From Coraliomargarita sp. CAG:312 (lineage in GTDB: Bacteria; Verrucomicrobiota; Verrucomicrobiia; Opitutales; Intestinicryptomonadaceae), in assembly GCA_000438015.1 (NCBI GenBank), contig FR901622.1, forward strand, positions 16,385 to 37,671: DNA of 21,287 bases. Direction: 5' to 3'. Numbering within the stretch: position 1 is the stretch's first letter; each line of letters starts with the position of its first letter. This document shows, piece after piece, positions 5,466 through 14,180 of the stretch. Made by a program: the position numbers and the translations under genes. The notes beneath the pieces were generated by a model that was given only the letters and a program-made list of their open reading frames with translations, was not told the origin of the DNA and did no database searches.

Positions 5466-8240
5466 ATGAAAAAGATGCTGTCACTTTTTGCCGCAACTGT
5501 ATTTGCGTTCGCGGCGTATGCAGAGGATGCGGTCTTTAAGCCGTTTGATATGACTGTAGGCGATTTCTTTGTAAATCCCATAGGGTATGATTTGAAAGAT
5601 CTTGCTTTTTCATGGAAATTGCCCCTTGAGCGCAATGGAGTCCGCCAGACGGCGTACCAAATTGTTGTGGCAGATTCAGAAGAAGCTCTTGAAAGAAATC
5701 CTGTGTGGAACAGCAAAAAGGTGGAAAATTCGCGGTCTGTCAAAATATTATACAATGGCAAGCCTTTGGATTCTCGAAAAAAAATGTACTGGCGCGTCCG
5801 CGTCTGGGATGAAAACGACAATGTCTCGGAATGGAGCGATGTATCAACATTTGAAACCGGGTTGCTGTCGAATTCGGATTGGAGCGCAAAGTGGATAACA
5901 TCTCCCCAAGAACCGCGCATAATTGCAAAAATGCCGCGCATAGGCAACCACAAGGAGACAGTCGAACAAAAGGGGTTGCCGCCCATCTACTTGCGTAAAA
6001 ATATCGGAGTAAAAGAGGAAGTGGTCTCAGCGCGCCTCTATGTGGCTTCAAGGGGAATTTTCCAATTTTATATAAACGGACAGAAGGTTGGCAACGACTA
6101 TTGGGGAACTGGATGGACCGATTATAAAATACGCATACAGGCCAATACTTACGACGTCACAAAAATGCTTGTCGAAGACGACACCAATACCCTTTCTGCC
6201 GTAATTGCAAACGGATGGTACGCCGGGCAAAATTGCTGGGGGCACTGCTGGAAAGATATGTACGGAATTGTTCCGGAACTGTTGGCGCAGCTTGAAATCA
6301 CCTATAAAAACGGAAAGCGCGAAATTTTCCCGACTGATGTGTCCTGGAAATCCGGTTTCGGCGGAACAACATTTGCAGACATATATGCGGGCGAAGAATT
6401 TGACGCAAACAAAGAGCCTGCCGATTGGAAACTGCCCCAATTTGACGACTCAAAATGGGATGGCGTTTTGGTTAAAGATTTGGAGAAAGTCCCGTCCATA
6501 GATCCACGCAGAAACACACCCGTTGTCGCCGAAACTTATCTCTATCCGCTCTCTGTGAAGCAAATAGGCGAAGGAGCGTTTATCTTTGATTTCGGACAAA
6601 ATATGGTGGGAGTGCCGCGCATATCAATTCCGTCTTCTCCCGGCAGAAAAATAAAAATCCGCTATGCTGAGATGCTAAATCCCGACGGCACTATGTATAC
6701 TGAAAATTACCGCGCGGCGCGTTCCGAAGACTACTACACCTGTTCGGGGATGGGAGTGGAGGAATGGCAGCCGGCTTTTACTTTCCACGGATTTAGGTAT
6801 GTTGAACTCAGCGGATTTCCGGCAAACGTAAAGCCCTCTTTGGATTGGATTCGTGGGGTGGTTCTGCATACGGAGATGCCGTTTATAGGCTCGTTTGTGT
6901 GTTCGTCCCAAAAGATAAACCAGCTGCAGAGCTGCATACAGTGGGGCCAGCGGGGAAATTTTCTTTCGGTTCCGACTGACTGCCCGCAGCGCGACGAAAG
7001 GCTCGGCTGGACCGGAGACGCCCAAGTATTTGCGCCTACGGCGGCTTTTAATATGGACGTGTCGGCGTTTTTCTCTAAATGGATGCAGGACGTTCGCGAC
7101 GCCCAGTTATCAAACGGCCTAGTTCCTATTTTCGCTCCCAAAATGGGGGATAATTCGGAAAGCCCCGCATGGTCGGACGCCGTTGCTGTTATTCCGTGGG
7201 AAATGTACTTGGCTTACGGCGACGAAAAAATTCTGCGCGATAATTATGAGGCCATAAAAAAATGGGTTGAATACCAGAAATCGACATCGAAAGAGCTTAT
7301 CCGCCCCGCATTGGGATTTGGCGACTGGCTGCAGCCAAATTCAAAAAATGGTCGCGCCGGCGACACGCCAAAAGATTTAATAGGAACGGCATATTTTATT
7401 AGAAGCGCGGATATCGTTTCCAAGGCAGCAAAAGTTCTGGGATACAGGGAGGATTCGGAGAAATATTCCAATCTTGCGTCCGACATCAGAAATGCCTTCA
7501 TGAAAAAGTTTGTAAAAGAAGACAATACGGTTGAAGGCGATTGCCAAACAGCCTACTTGCTCCCTTTGGCTTTTGATATAATACCGGAATCCCGCTCTCA
7601 AAAAGTATTCGAGAAGCTGCTGAAAACTATCGAGCGGAACAATTGGCATTTGTCCACGGGGTTTGTCGGTACTCCGCTGATTAACGAGGTATTGACGCGG
7701 TTTGGCAGAACAGACATTGCGTACAGGCTTTTAAATAACGAAACCTACCCATCTTGGCTTTATCCCATAAACCAGGGGGCAACAACCATGTGGGAACGCT
7801 GGAACAGCTATTCCCATGAAACCGGTTTTGGCGACGTAACTATGAACTCTTTCAACCACTACGCTTACGGCGCTATAGGTCAGTGGATGTATAAGAACAT
7901 TGCCGGATTATGGTATGACGAAAATAATCCCGGCTATAAAAATATAATTTTTGCTCCGAAACTCGGCGGCGGACTAACTTTTGCCAACGCTACGCATCTG
8001 ACCCCATACGGCATGGCGTCGTCTGGATGGAGGATTTCGGACGGAGTAATGGAGTGGTCTATCACTATTCCGGCAAATGCAACCGGCACAATTGTATTCC
8101 CGACTAAGCGCACCGATACGATAAGGCTCAACGGGCATCGTGTCGAAAGCAAAAAGTTTGCTGATGCCGGCGGTTGGCCGGCATTGGAAAATATGCCTTC
8201 CGGAAAATATCAAATCTTATTAAGATACGAACAGAATTAG
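5466..8240 (+). CDS. Exported alpha-L-rhamnosidase, glycoside hydrolase family 78
   Basis: A 924-residue inverting hydrolase that removes terminal alpha-L-rhamnose from plant glycosides or polysaccharides. Residues 1-19 are a signal peptide (MKKMLSLFAATVFAFAAYA), so it acts outside the cytoplasm. The order is typical of GH78: an N-terminal fibronectin-like domain (SWKLPLERNGVRQTAYQIVV), beta-sandwich domains, an (alpha/alpha)6 barrel and a C-terminal sandwich. The catalytic region carries the family signature TDCPQRDERLGWTGD at 504-518, with acidic D505, D510, E511 and D518. A further acid, E777, lies in TTMWERWNSY and is the likely general base by family analogy. No SD sequence is present: the ATG follows AAATAATATT. 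A second hydrolase starts 10 bp downstream, so the two are probably co-transcribed. Confidence 0.96.
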   Translation: MKKMLSLFAATVFAFAAYAEDAVFKPFDMTVGDFFVNPIGYDLKDLAFSWKLPLERNGVRQTAYQIVVADSEEALERNPVWNSKKVENSRSVKILYNGKPLDSRKKMYWRVRVWDENDNVSEWSDVSTFETGLLSNSDWSAKWITSPQEPRIIAKMPRIGNHKETVEQKGLPPIYLRKNIGVKEEVVSARLYVASRGIFQFYINGQKVGNDYWGTGWTDYKIRIQANTYDVTKMLVEDDTNTLSAVIANGWYAGQNCWGHCWKDMYGIVPELLAQLEITYKNGKREIFPTDVSWKSGFGGTTFADIYAGEEFDANKEPADWKLPQFDDSKWDGVLVKDLEKVPSIDPRRNTPVVAETYLYPLSVKQIGEGAFIFDFGQNMVGVPRISIPSSPGRKIKIRYAEMLNPDGTMYTENYRAARSEDYYTCSGMGVEEWQPAFTFHGFRYVELSGFPANVKPSLDWIRGVVLHTEMPFIGSFVCSSQKINQLQSCIQWGQRGNFLSVPTDCPQRDERLGWTGDAQVFAPTAAFNMDVSAFFSKWMQDVRDAQLSNGLVPIFAPKMGDNSESPAWSDAVAVIPWEMYLAYGDEKILRDNYEAIKKWVEYQKSTSKELIRPALGFGDWLQPNSKNGRAGDTPKDLIGTAYFIRSADIVSKAAKVLGYREDSEKYSNLASDIRNAFMKKFVKEDNTVEGDCQTAYLLPLAFDIIPESRSQKVFEKLLKTIERNNWHLSTGFVGTPLINEVLTRFGRTDIAYRLLNNETYPSWLYPINQGATTMWERWNSYSHETGFGDVTMNSFNHYAYGAIGQWMYKNIAGLWYDENNPGYKNIIFAPKLGGGLTFANATHLTPYGMASSGWRISDGVMEWSITIPANATGTIVFPTKRTDTIRLNGHRVESKKFADAGGWPALENMPSGKYQILLRYEQN

Positions 8241-8250
8241 TTTATATATT

Positions 8251-11200
8251 ATGAAAAAATACTCGTTTTCCATTTTGGCGGCAGCAGCTGTATCGTCTGT
8301 GTTTGCGTCAATTCAGAAACCCGATTCAAAGGACGAAAATTTCAGTTTGGACAGCTTTAGGAATCCCCCTGCCGAATTCCGCCCTGTGCCTTTCTGGAGC
8401 TGGAACGAAGTTATGGAGCCGGAAGAGGTAAAACGGCAGATCCGCGAAATGAAGAATGCCGGCTGGGGCGGGGCGTTTGTGCATAGCAGGGTCGGCCTTG
8501 TAACGGAATACCTTGGACCGGAATGGTTCCGCGCGGTCGATGCGACATTGGAGGAATGCCAAAAGCAGGGGATGCTCGTATGGCTTTACGATGAAGACAA
8601 ATGGCCCAGCGGTTTTAGCGGCGGATCTGTCCCTTTGGCTAGCCCGGATTTTAGGGTGAAAACTCTCTTCTGCCGCAATGTTTCCGATCCCGTCCCCGAA
8701 GGCGCTGAGCCGCTTGGAGTTCCTGCGGACGGAATGCAGGTATATTCCTATACGGCCCCTATGGGCGAGGGGTGGTTTAACGGCACTTCTTACGTTGACA
8801 TGATGTCGAAAGAGGCGATGGAGGCTTTTAGAAAAGACGCCTATGACAGCTACTATAACCGCTATTCAAAATATTACGGCTCTCTGATTGTCGCCGAATT
8901 TACAGACGAGCCGTGCGAAAAATATCCTTACAGAAACCAATCCTTGGGGGGCTCTGTCGCTTATTCGAAGGATTTTGTGGAAACATTTAAAAAACGCAAC
9001 TCATACGATCCCGTACCCCATCTTTACAAGTTGTTTTCAGATGTAAAAGGAGCTGAGAAATTCAGGCTGGATTATTACCGCACAATAGATGCGATGTTTG
9101 AAGATAATTTTTGGAAGGCTATCGGACAGTGGTGCGACGAGCGCGGAATTGCGTTGACCGGGCATGCGATGGCAGAAACTCCCATGGTTTATACCCAGGC
9201 TTGGTCGGGCAGAATAATGCCGCGCTACCGCCATCAGGGAATACCAGGCATAGACCATCTTTGCCGCAGAATAACTGAGGCTGCGTCTGCAAAACAGTGC
9301 GCTAGCGTAGTAAACCAGTACGGCAAACGCAGGATGCTTTCCGAGCTGTACGGGTGCACCGGGGGATCTCTCTCATTTGAAGACCGCAAGTGGATAGCCT
9401 TGGAACAGATTTGTCTGGGCGTCAATTTGCTGAATCCGCACTTGAGTCTCTATTCTATGAGCGGATGCAGGAAGCGCGACTATCCTCAAAACATCTTTTA
9501 CCAACAGGAATGGTGGCCGCTGAACAGATATTTGGACGACGGCCTGTCCAGGCTCTGCTATGCGCTTTCCGTGGGAAAGTATGATTCTGATGTATTGGTA
9601 TTGCATCCATTCGAAAGCGTTCAGGCTGCCTGGTGCGCAAAGGAGAATGAACACATGGATGTGTCTAAACCTTCCCGCAAAATCGGCGACGAAATAAGCA
9701 AGTCAACCGACGCTGTAATGTACGCCTTGCTGAACTCGCAGATGTCTTTCGATTTTGGGGACGAGCAGCTGATTGAGGAGGACGGATTCCTGAAGGATGA
9801 TAAAATCGGCATTAGCAATTCCACTTACCGGGTTGTAGTCCTCCCCCAAATGCTCACGATGCGCCCTTCGACGTTTAAATTGCTGAAGGATTTCCAGTCT
9901 GCAGGCGGCAAAATTTTCAGAACCGGGGGCGCGGTAAAGATGCTCGACGGTCAGGAGAACCGCCAGTTGGAAGAGTGGACAAATAATTTGGAGTTTGTTG
10001 AACCGTCTAAACTCGCCGAGAAAATAGACGCTGTCGCAGCATCTTCGGTAAAGATAAAAGAATCGTCTGCGGGCGATCCTTCAAAAGTTTGGATTCATGC
10101 GCGCAATTTGCCCGACGGAACCAGGATGGTGCTTCTTATCAACACTAGCCGCCAGCAAAAATTCGAAGGCAAAGTGCTCTTGCGCGGCGGATTCACAAAG
10201 GCGCAAAAGTACGACTACAACACTGGAACTATAGAGGACGTGTATGCGGAGGTAGCCGGAAATGAACTTGAAATGCCTGTCGCCCTTGACGTTGCGGACG
10301 GGCTTCTGCTGCGTTTGGGATCGGGAATTTCACCGGTTAAAAAACCTGCCGTTGAAAAAGTTTTTGCCCAGCAGGAATTGAAAAATTGGAGCGCAGAGGC
10401 ATTGGACGACAATTCTTTAACTCTAGACTATGCCGTATATTCCTGCGATAGAGTCGGCGAGAAAGGAACCGGCGCCATTCCTGTAATAGAAATACAAAGA
10501 TATCTCAACGAGTGGAAGTACGACGGGCCGCTGTCGCTAAAATATCCGTTCAAAGTGGATGGCTTGGAAAAAGGGCGAAGAGTTCTACTTGTAATGGAGT
10601 ATCCGGAGCGTTGCAAAATAAAAGTAAACGGGAAAGAAGTAGAATACGACGGACTTCCAGCATGGAGGGATTTTCGCTGGATGCCGATAGACATTTCCAA
10701 GCATATAGTACAGGGCGACAACGCAATAGAACTGTATTACCAGAATTTTAAACACGGCGATCCGACGATTGTAAAACCCGCTTTCGACCGCTACGGAACA
10801 GAAATAGAATCCATATATTTAGTCGGCGATTTTTCCGTTTCTGCGCAGGCCACCGGAGAGCATCCCGTTCAGGGGGCGTTTAAGACATTTGGATTGAACG
10901 CCCCTAAGGTGGAAGTTTTGCGCCGCGATTCCCTGGCTTTGTGTCCTCCGCGGGCAATAAGCAAAGACAAAGGCGACGTATCCTTGCAGGGGTTGCCGTT
11001 CTATACTGGCAAGCTGAAATATTCCGCGTCCATTCGCGACTTAAAAGTACCGCATGGAGCGCGCGCAATTGTTGAAATCGGTTCGCTGGACTGCCCTGTT
11101 GCGGAGGTGGTCGTAAACGGGCGCCGGGCGGGGATACTTCAATCGCATCCTCTGCGCGTCGATATAACCGACTGCATGGCCGGCGACATCACCAATATCG

Positions 11201-11451
11201 ACATAATCTTGTATGCATCTTTGCGCAATTTGCTTGGCCCCCACCATAATAAACAGGGGGAGTTGGCCGCTTGCGGCCCCACCGATTTTTATTCCCGCTT
11301 TACCCATTCCCCAAATCTTCACGAGATAAAGGAAAAGCTCGATAAATGGGGGCGCGGGGAATTCCTGCCAAAGGATTGGAACGACGGCTATTGCGTGCAT
11401 TCGCTCGGAGAAATTGGGGATGTCCGCTTAAAGTTGGTGACGCGGCAGTAG
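8251..11451 (+). CDS. Exported large glycoside hydrolase, GH106-like (rhamnosidase type)
   Basis: A 1066-residue protein with a signal peptide (1-19, ending VFAS). The N-terminal part resembles the GH106-like barrel: PVPFWSWNEVMEPEEVKRQI (46-65), GWGGAFVHSRVGL (71-83) and WLYDEDKWPSGFSGG (111-125). Acidic candidates for catalysis are E216/E220 in EFTDEP and E365 in LSELYGCTGG; these are guesses from conservation, not alignment. The C-terminal third contains beta-sandwich, sugar-binding-like segments (KIKVNGKEVEYDG and VVVNGRRAG). Many homologues are annotated only as glycosyl hydrolase, and known GH106 members are alpha-L-rhamnosidases. Pairing with a GH78 enzyme favours a rhamnose-containing substrate. 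No terminator is evident after the stop. Confidence 0.82.
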   Translation: MKKYSFSILAAAAVSSVFASIQKPDSKDENFSLDSFRNPPAEFRPVPFWSWNEVMEPEEVKRQIREMKNAGWGGAFVHSRVGLVTEYLGPEWFRAVDATLEECQKQGMLVWLYDEDKWPSGFSGGSVPLASPDFRVKTLFCRNVSDPVPEGAEPLGVPADGMQVYSYTAPMGEGWFNGTSYVDMMSKEAMEAFRKDAYDSYYNRYSKYYGSLIVAEFTDEPCEKYPYRNQSLGGSVAYSKDFVETFKKRNSYDPVPHLYKLFSDVKGAEKFRLDYYRTIDAMFEDNFWKAIGQWCDERGIALTGHAMAETPMVYTQAWSGRIMPRYRHQGIPGIDHLCRRITEAASAKQCASVVNQYGKRRMLSELYGCTGGSLSFEDRKWIALEQICLGVNLLNPHLSLYSMSGCRKRDYPQNIFYQQEWWPLNRYLDDGLSRLCYALSVGKYDSDVLVLHPFESVQAAWCAKENEHMDVSKPSRKIGDEISKSTDAVMYALLNSQMSFDFGDEQLIEEDGFLKDDKIGISNSTYRVVVLPQMLTMRPSTFKLLKDFQSAGGKIFRTGGAVKMLDGQENRQLEEWTNNLEFVEPSKLAEKIDAVAASSVKIKESSAGDPSKVWIHARNLPDGTRMVLLINTSRQQKFEGKVLLRGGFTKAQKYDYNTGTIEDVYAEVAGNELEMPVALDVADGLLLRLGSGISPVKKPAVEKVFAQQELKNWSAEALDDNSLTLDYAVYSCDRVGEKGTGAIPVIEIQRYLNEWKYDGPLSLKYPFKVDGLEKGRRVLLVMEYPERCKIKVNGKEVEYDGLPAWRDFRWMPIDISKHIVQGDNAIELYYQNFKHGDPTIVKPAFDRYGTEIESIYLVGDFSVSAQATGEHPVQGAFKTFGLNAPKVEVLRRDSLALCPPRAISKDKGDVSLQGLPFYTGKLKYSASIRDLKVPHGARAIVEIGSLDCPVAEVVVNGRRAGILQSHPLRVDITDCMAGDITNIDIILYASLRNLLGPHHNKQGELAACGPTDFYSRFTHSPNLHEIKEKLDKWGRGEFLPKDWNDGYCVHSLGEIGDVRLKLVTRQ

Positions 11452-11540
11452 GCTAGGATTGTGCCGCGCTGAAAATTATGAGAAATATTATTTGCGTTTC
11501 ATCGAAAATTTTACATTTATGCAAGTGCGTAATAAATAAT

Positions 11541-11831
11541 ATGATTCGGACTCTAAGACATATTCTTTTGCCGTCATTTTGCGTTGCGATTCTTGCAAAT
11601 ATCGGCTCGGCGGAAACTTTTTTAATAAAGAATAACCCCGATACCCCTTTAAATTGGGACGATAAAATATGGAGCACGGGATCTTATTCTGATGCGGTAG
11701 CCTCAGAATACATTCCCGGCTATTACGACGAAAGTTCCGGCATCGACACTCGGGATGCAGTCCTAATGTTTCCGGGCGGAAGCTGCGCGCAGCCGCGCCG
11801 GGTCTGCAAGTTTAATACAGGGTTGAAATGA
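11541..11831 (+). CDS. Short exported protein resembling the N-terminus of a larger adhesin; possible remnant
   Basis: A 96-residue product from the ATG at 11541. A start at 11478 in the same frame would put extra residues before the signal peptide, so the later ATG is preferred. Residues 1-24 form a signal peptide (HILLPSFCVAILANIGSA). The mature part, with DTPLNWDDKIWSTGSY and a later VLMFPGGS, resembles the first repeat of secreted autotransporter-like proteins (W-D-x-W-S-x-G pattern), which normally run to many hundreds of residues. Here the frame stops after 96. It may be a truncated remnant or a genuine small secreted protein. The stop overlaps the start of the next gene by ATGA, which suggests translational coupling. 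Confidence 0.55.
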   Translation: MIRTLRHILLPSFCVAILANIGSAETFLIKNNPDTPLNWDDKIWSTGSYSDAVASEYIPGYYDESSGIDTRDAVLMFPGGSCAQPRRVCKFNTGLK

Positions 11832-12112
11832 AAGACGACGGCATTTGTTTCCTCTTTGAAAACCATCCTGAATTTTGGACGCTGTTATTATGTTCCATTG
11901 TGGTAATGGTTTTTTCCATTTCCCGTTTCGCTAAGCTCTATATGCTTTACAAGGATTCTGAATTCAATTGCGATATGTTGCCCCTACATAGTAAATACGA
12001 CGAATCTATAAGGGAAAAATACATTAGGGCATTTAAGCTAAAATATGCGGTAATCGCGACCGTCTCAATGGCATTTTCAATTCTGCTGTATTTGAAAGCC
12101 TTGGAGGGGTAA
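11828..12112 (+). CDS. Small two-helix membrane protein, function unknown
   Basis: A 94-residue protein with no recognised family. Two hydrophobic segments lie at about 17-34 (FWTLLLCSIVVMVFSISRF) and 72-90 (KYAVIATVSMAFSILLYL). They are separated by a polar loop of about 37 residues (YKDSEFNCDMLPLHSKYDES) and a basic stretch. The ATG overlaps the stop of the preceding gene. A strong terminator follows directly. The lack of any SD sequence and the coupling suggest that its expression depends on translation of the upstream gene. Confidence 0.6.
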   Translation: MKDDGICFLFENHPEFWTLLLCSIVVMVFSISRFAKLYMLYKDSEFNCDMLPLHSKYDESIREKYIRAFKLKYAVIATVSMAFSILLYLKALEG

Positions 12113-12114
12113 AC

Positions 12115-12156
12115 AAAAAAAGGGGAAATTCCACTTCGCGGATTTCCCCTTTTTTA
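12115..12156. terminator. Bidirectional terminator between convergent genes
   Basis: AAAAAAGGGGAAAT (12116-12129) pairs perfectly with ATTTCCCCTTTTTT (12142-12155) around a 12-nt loop. The A-run on the left and T-run on the right let it stop transcripts from both sides: the two-helix gene on the plus strand and ilvE on the minus strand. Confidence 0.93.
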
Positions 12157-12192
12157 TTTGCGGATATTTTTGCCTTGTTCCCTTGGCGGCTT

Positions 12193-13059
12193 TTAAATTT
12201 TTACTCCGTCGACAGGCGTCACCTCGTTGAAAGCGTCGATGAGCTTGTTTGTAATTTCTCCCGGCTTGCCGCTGCCAATTGTCCTGCCGTCCAGCTCTAC
12301 TAGCGGAATCAACTTTGCCGCAGTCCCAGTCAGGAAGCATTCGTCGGCGGTCCATACGTCGAAGCGTGTGAGCGGCTTTTCTTCAAGCGGAAGATTGAGC
12401 TTCTTTGCAAGCTCTATGACAGTCCCGCGCGTCATTCCTCCAAGCGAGCCGCAGCTTATGGGCGGAGTTATAATCTTGCCTTCAAAGACTATGAATACGT
12501 TGTCTCCGCTGCATTCGGCGACGTATCCTTCGCTGTTTAGAAGCAGGCACTCTTGGTAGCCCTGGTTTTGCGCCTCTATCTTTGCCAAAATATTGTTTAG
12601 ATAATTGAGGCTCTTTACCATCGGGGGCAATGCGGCGTGCGAGTTTCTGCGCGTAGGTACGGTAATTGCCTTTAGCCCGTTTTTGTAAAGTTCGTCCGGG
12701 TATAGCTGGATTTGGTCGGCGATGATAATCAGCTGTGGGTCGGAACAAGTTTTGGGGGAGAGTCCAAGGGCTCCTTTCCCGCGCGAGACAACAAGGCGGA
12801 TATAAGCGTCTGTCAGACCGTTTGTGCGGCATGCGTCGCACACGGCGTCGATTATCTCTTGCTTGCTCCACGGCATTTCCAGGGATATTGCTTTTGCGGA
12901 GCGGAAAAGCCTGTCTATATGTTTGGGCAGTTTGAACACATTGCCCTTGTATAGGCGGATGCCCTCAAAAATGCCGTCGCCATAGAGAAAACCGTGGTCG
13001 AAAACAGATACTTTTGCGTCGTCTTTTTCGTAATATTTTCCGTTTATATATACTTTCAT
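12193..13059 (-). CDS. ilvE: Branched-chain amino acid aminotransferase (PLP fold-type IV)
   Basis: A 288-residue class IV aminotransferase. It is expected to interconvert Leu/Ile/Val and their keto acids using pyridoxal phosphate. The N-terminus has SVFDHGFLYGDGIFEGIR (18-35), the usual substrate-side motif. The PLP lysine is K149 in MVKSLNYLNN, the conserved acid is E182 in GYVAECSGDNVF, and the phosphate-binding end lies in GGMTRGTVIELA. The short class IV form also includes D-amino-acid transaminase and aminodeoxychorismate lyase. The FEGIR and KSLNYLNN motifs favour IlvE, but substrate cannot be settled here. It lies downstream of the flavin transferase gene with a 183-bp gap and ends at the bidirectional terminator. 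Confidence 0.88.
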   Translation of the reverse strand: MKVYINGKYYEKDDAKVSVFDHGFLYGDGIFEGIRLYKGNVFKLPKHIDRLFRSAKAISLEMPWSKQEIIDAVCDACRTNGLTDAYIRLVVSRGKGALGLSPKTCSDPQLIIIADQIQLYPDELYKNGLKAITVPTRRNSHAALPPMVKSLNYLNNILAKIEAQNQGYQECLLLNSEGYVAECSGDNVFIVFEGKIITPPISCGSLGGMTRGTVIELAKKLNLPLEEKPLTRFDVWTADECFLTGTAAKLIPLVELDGRTIGSGKPGEITNKLIDAFNEVTPVDGVKI

Positions 13060-13242
13060 TTTTGCTGTTTGTTAATTGTGTTTCTTTTGTGGCGCGGAAG
13101 CTTTTTCAAGCCAAGGCTGCTGCAAATCGCTTTTCCCGCCGATTATTATCTTTGGGGCGGAAGCGAAAAAATTTCTCGCGATATTTACACCGAGAAGGGC
13201 GTTCGTCAACTTTTTTGTGTCGGCGCGCTGGGCGTTTTTTAT

Positions 13243-14079
13243 TTATTCAATTATTATTATTTCGGAATCTTCAGTTTTTTGTATCGCGGCGGATAAATTG
13301 TACTCGTCGCAAATCTGCCGAATTTGCGGTTCTTCAAGCAGCATAAAAGCCGTTGACATGGCATCGGCGATTGCCGCGCTCGCGCCAAAAGCCCAGGTTC
13401 GGTAGGGCAGGAAGTCCGGAACTTTGCCGGTGCGCGCATCTATTATGTGTGCGCCTTGCACGGCGGTTCCCGAAGCCCCGACTGCGGCGTTTCTTAATGG
13501 AATTCTAGTCTTTCCGGCTTCGTCTAGCGACACGCTCCATTCCTGCGCGTTGTCAGGTTTCCCGTACGCGTATATGGAGCTTGCCCCAAACGATATAAAG
13601 GCGTTTTCTATATCCCAAACTTCCATAAGCTTCTTTACGCAGCGGTCTACTGCGTATCCTTTCCCGATTGCGCCCAGGTCTATCATGCCGTCTTCGATTT
13701 TCTGAATGAGATAGTTTTCCGGATCCAAGGCGAATTTCCCTCGCCGTGGAATTTTGGGGCGGTTTATAATAGCGTCTTTTTTTGCGTCCAGAAAGAATTC
13801 CCCCATGCAGACATCGACTGCTCCCATGCTCATTTCTGATGCCGCAAATGCTGCCATTAGGCATTCTGTGGCGCTGTCGGTGAGTTTGCATACTTCGCCT
13901 TTGGGGCATGTATTTACCATTGATACGTCGCTGCCAAGCCTGTACATGCTAAGCAAATCCTCCAACATAAAAACTTCCGAAAAGCAGTCTTCTGCCGCGC
14001 TTCGGGCGTAATTAAAATCCGCGCCGCAGATTCTAATCTCCATTTCCGTGTTCATTGCCTCTTTGCTGAAAGTATCCAT
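13243..14079 (-). CDS. apbE: FAD:protein FMN transferase, ApbE family, without signal peptide
   Basis: A 278-residue ApbE-type enzyme, which covalently attaches FMN to a Thr or Ser of target flavoproteins. Motifs in order are IDLGAIGKGYAVD (133-145, FAD-binding), HIIDARTG (211-218, usually DPRTG) and ADAMSTA (238-244, Mg-binding Asp and Thr). The usual glycine pair before an acidic residue reads FGASS here (164-168). Most ApbE proteins are exported lipoproteins, but this one begins directly at the fold (MNTEMEIRI). An in-frame TAG four codons upstream (14089-14091) rules out a longer N-terminus from the same frame. A cytoplasmic target is therefore likely, but no flavoprotein substrate is visible nearby. 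Confidence 0.88.
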   Translation of the reverse strand: MDTFSKEAMNTEMEIRICGADFNYARSAAEDCFSEVFMLEDLLSMYRLGSDVSMVNTCPKGEVCKLTDSATECLMAAFAASEMSMGAVDVCMGEFFLDAKKDAIINRPKIPRRGKFALDPENYLIQKIEDGMIDLGAIGKGYAVDRCVKKLMEVWDIENAFISFGASSIYAYGKPDNAQEWSVSLDEAGKTRIPLRNAAVGASGTAVQGAHIIDARTGKVPDFLPYRTWAFGASAAIADAMSTAFMLLEEPQIRQICDEYNLSAAIQKTEDSEIIIIE

Positions 14080-14138
14080 AAGCAGCGTCTAAAAGTTTCA
14101 GGGGTAGACAATGGCTTTTTTCCACGGTGTGGCAACTC

Positions 14139-14167
14139 TTAAAATAAGTTTGCAAACGCGTTATAAT
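14139..14167 (+). promoter_or_regulatory. Candidate promoter of the coiled-coil gene with a palindrome in its spacer
   Basis: TTAAAA (14139-14144, four of six consensus bases) and a perfect TATAAT (14162-14167) are 17 bp apart. The spacer holds a perfect 10-bp palindrome, GTTTGCAAAC (14148-14157), and an overlapping ACGCGT (14156-14161). It lies in the 101-bp gap between two divergent genes, so a bound repressor could affect both. The ATG follows the -10 by only 13 nt. Confidence 0.55.
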
Positions 14168-14180
14168 TCGATTGTAATCC

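Noticed and set aside
5420..5986. 188-codon minus-strand frame at the rhamnosidase start
   Set aside because: It overlaps the signal peptide and first domain of a clear GH78 gene and has no recognisable domain or start signal.
13198..13230. Possible minus-strand promoter for ilvE (TTGACG on the reverse strand at 13203-13208)
   Set aside because: The -35 is good, but no convincing -10 lies at 16-18 bp (AAATAT at best), so I did not list it as a feature.
13014..13405. Plus-strand frames in the apbE-ilvE gap
   Set aside because: They overlap the ends of two well-supported minus-strand genes and encode unstructured Phe/Arg-rich text with no motif.
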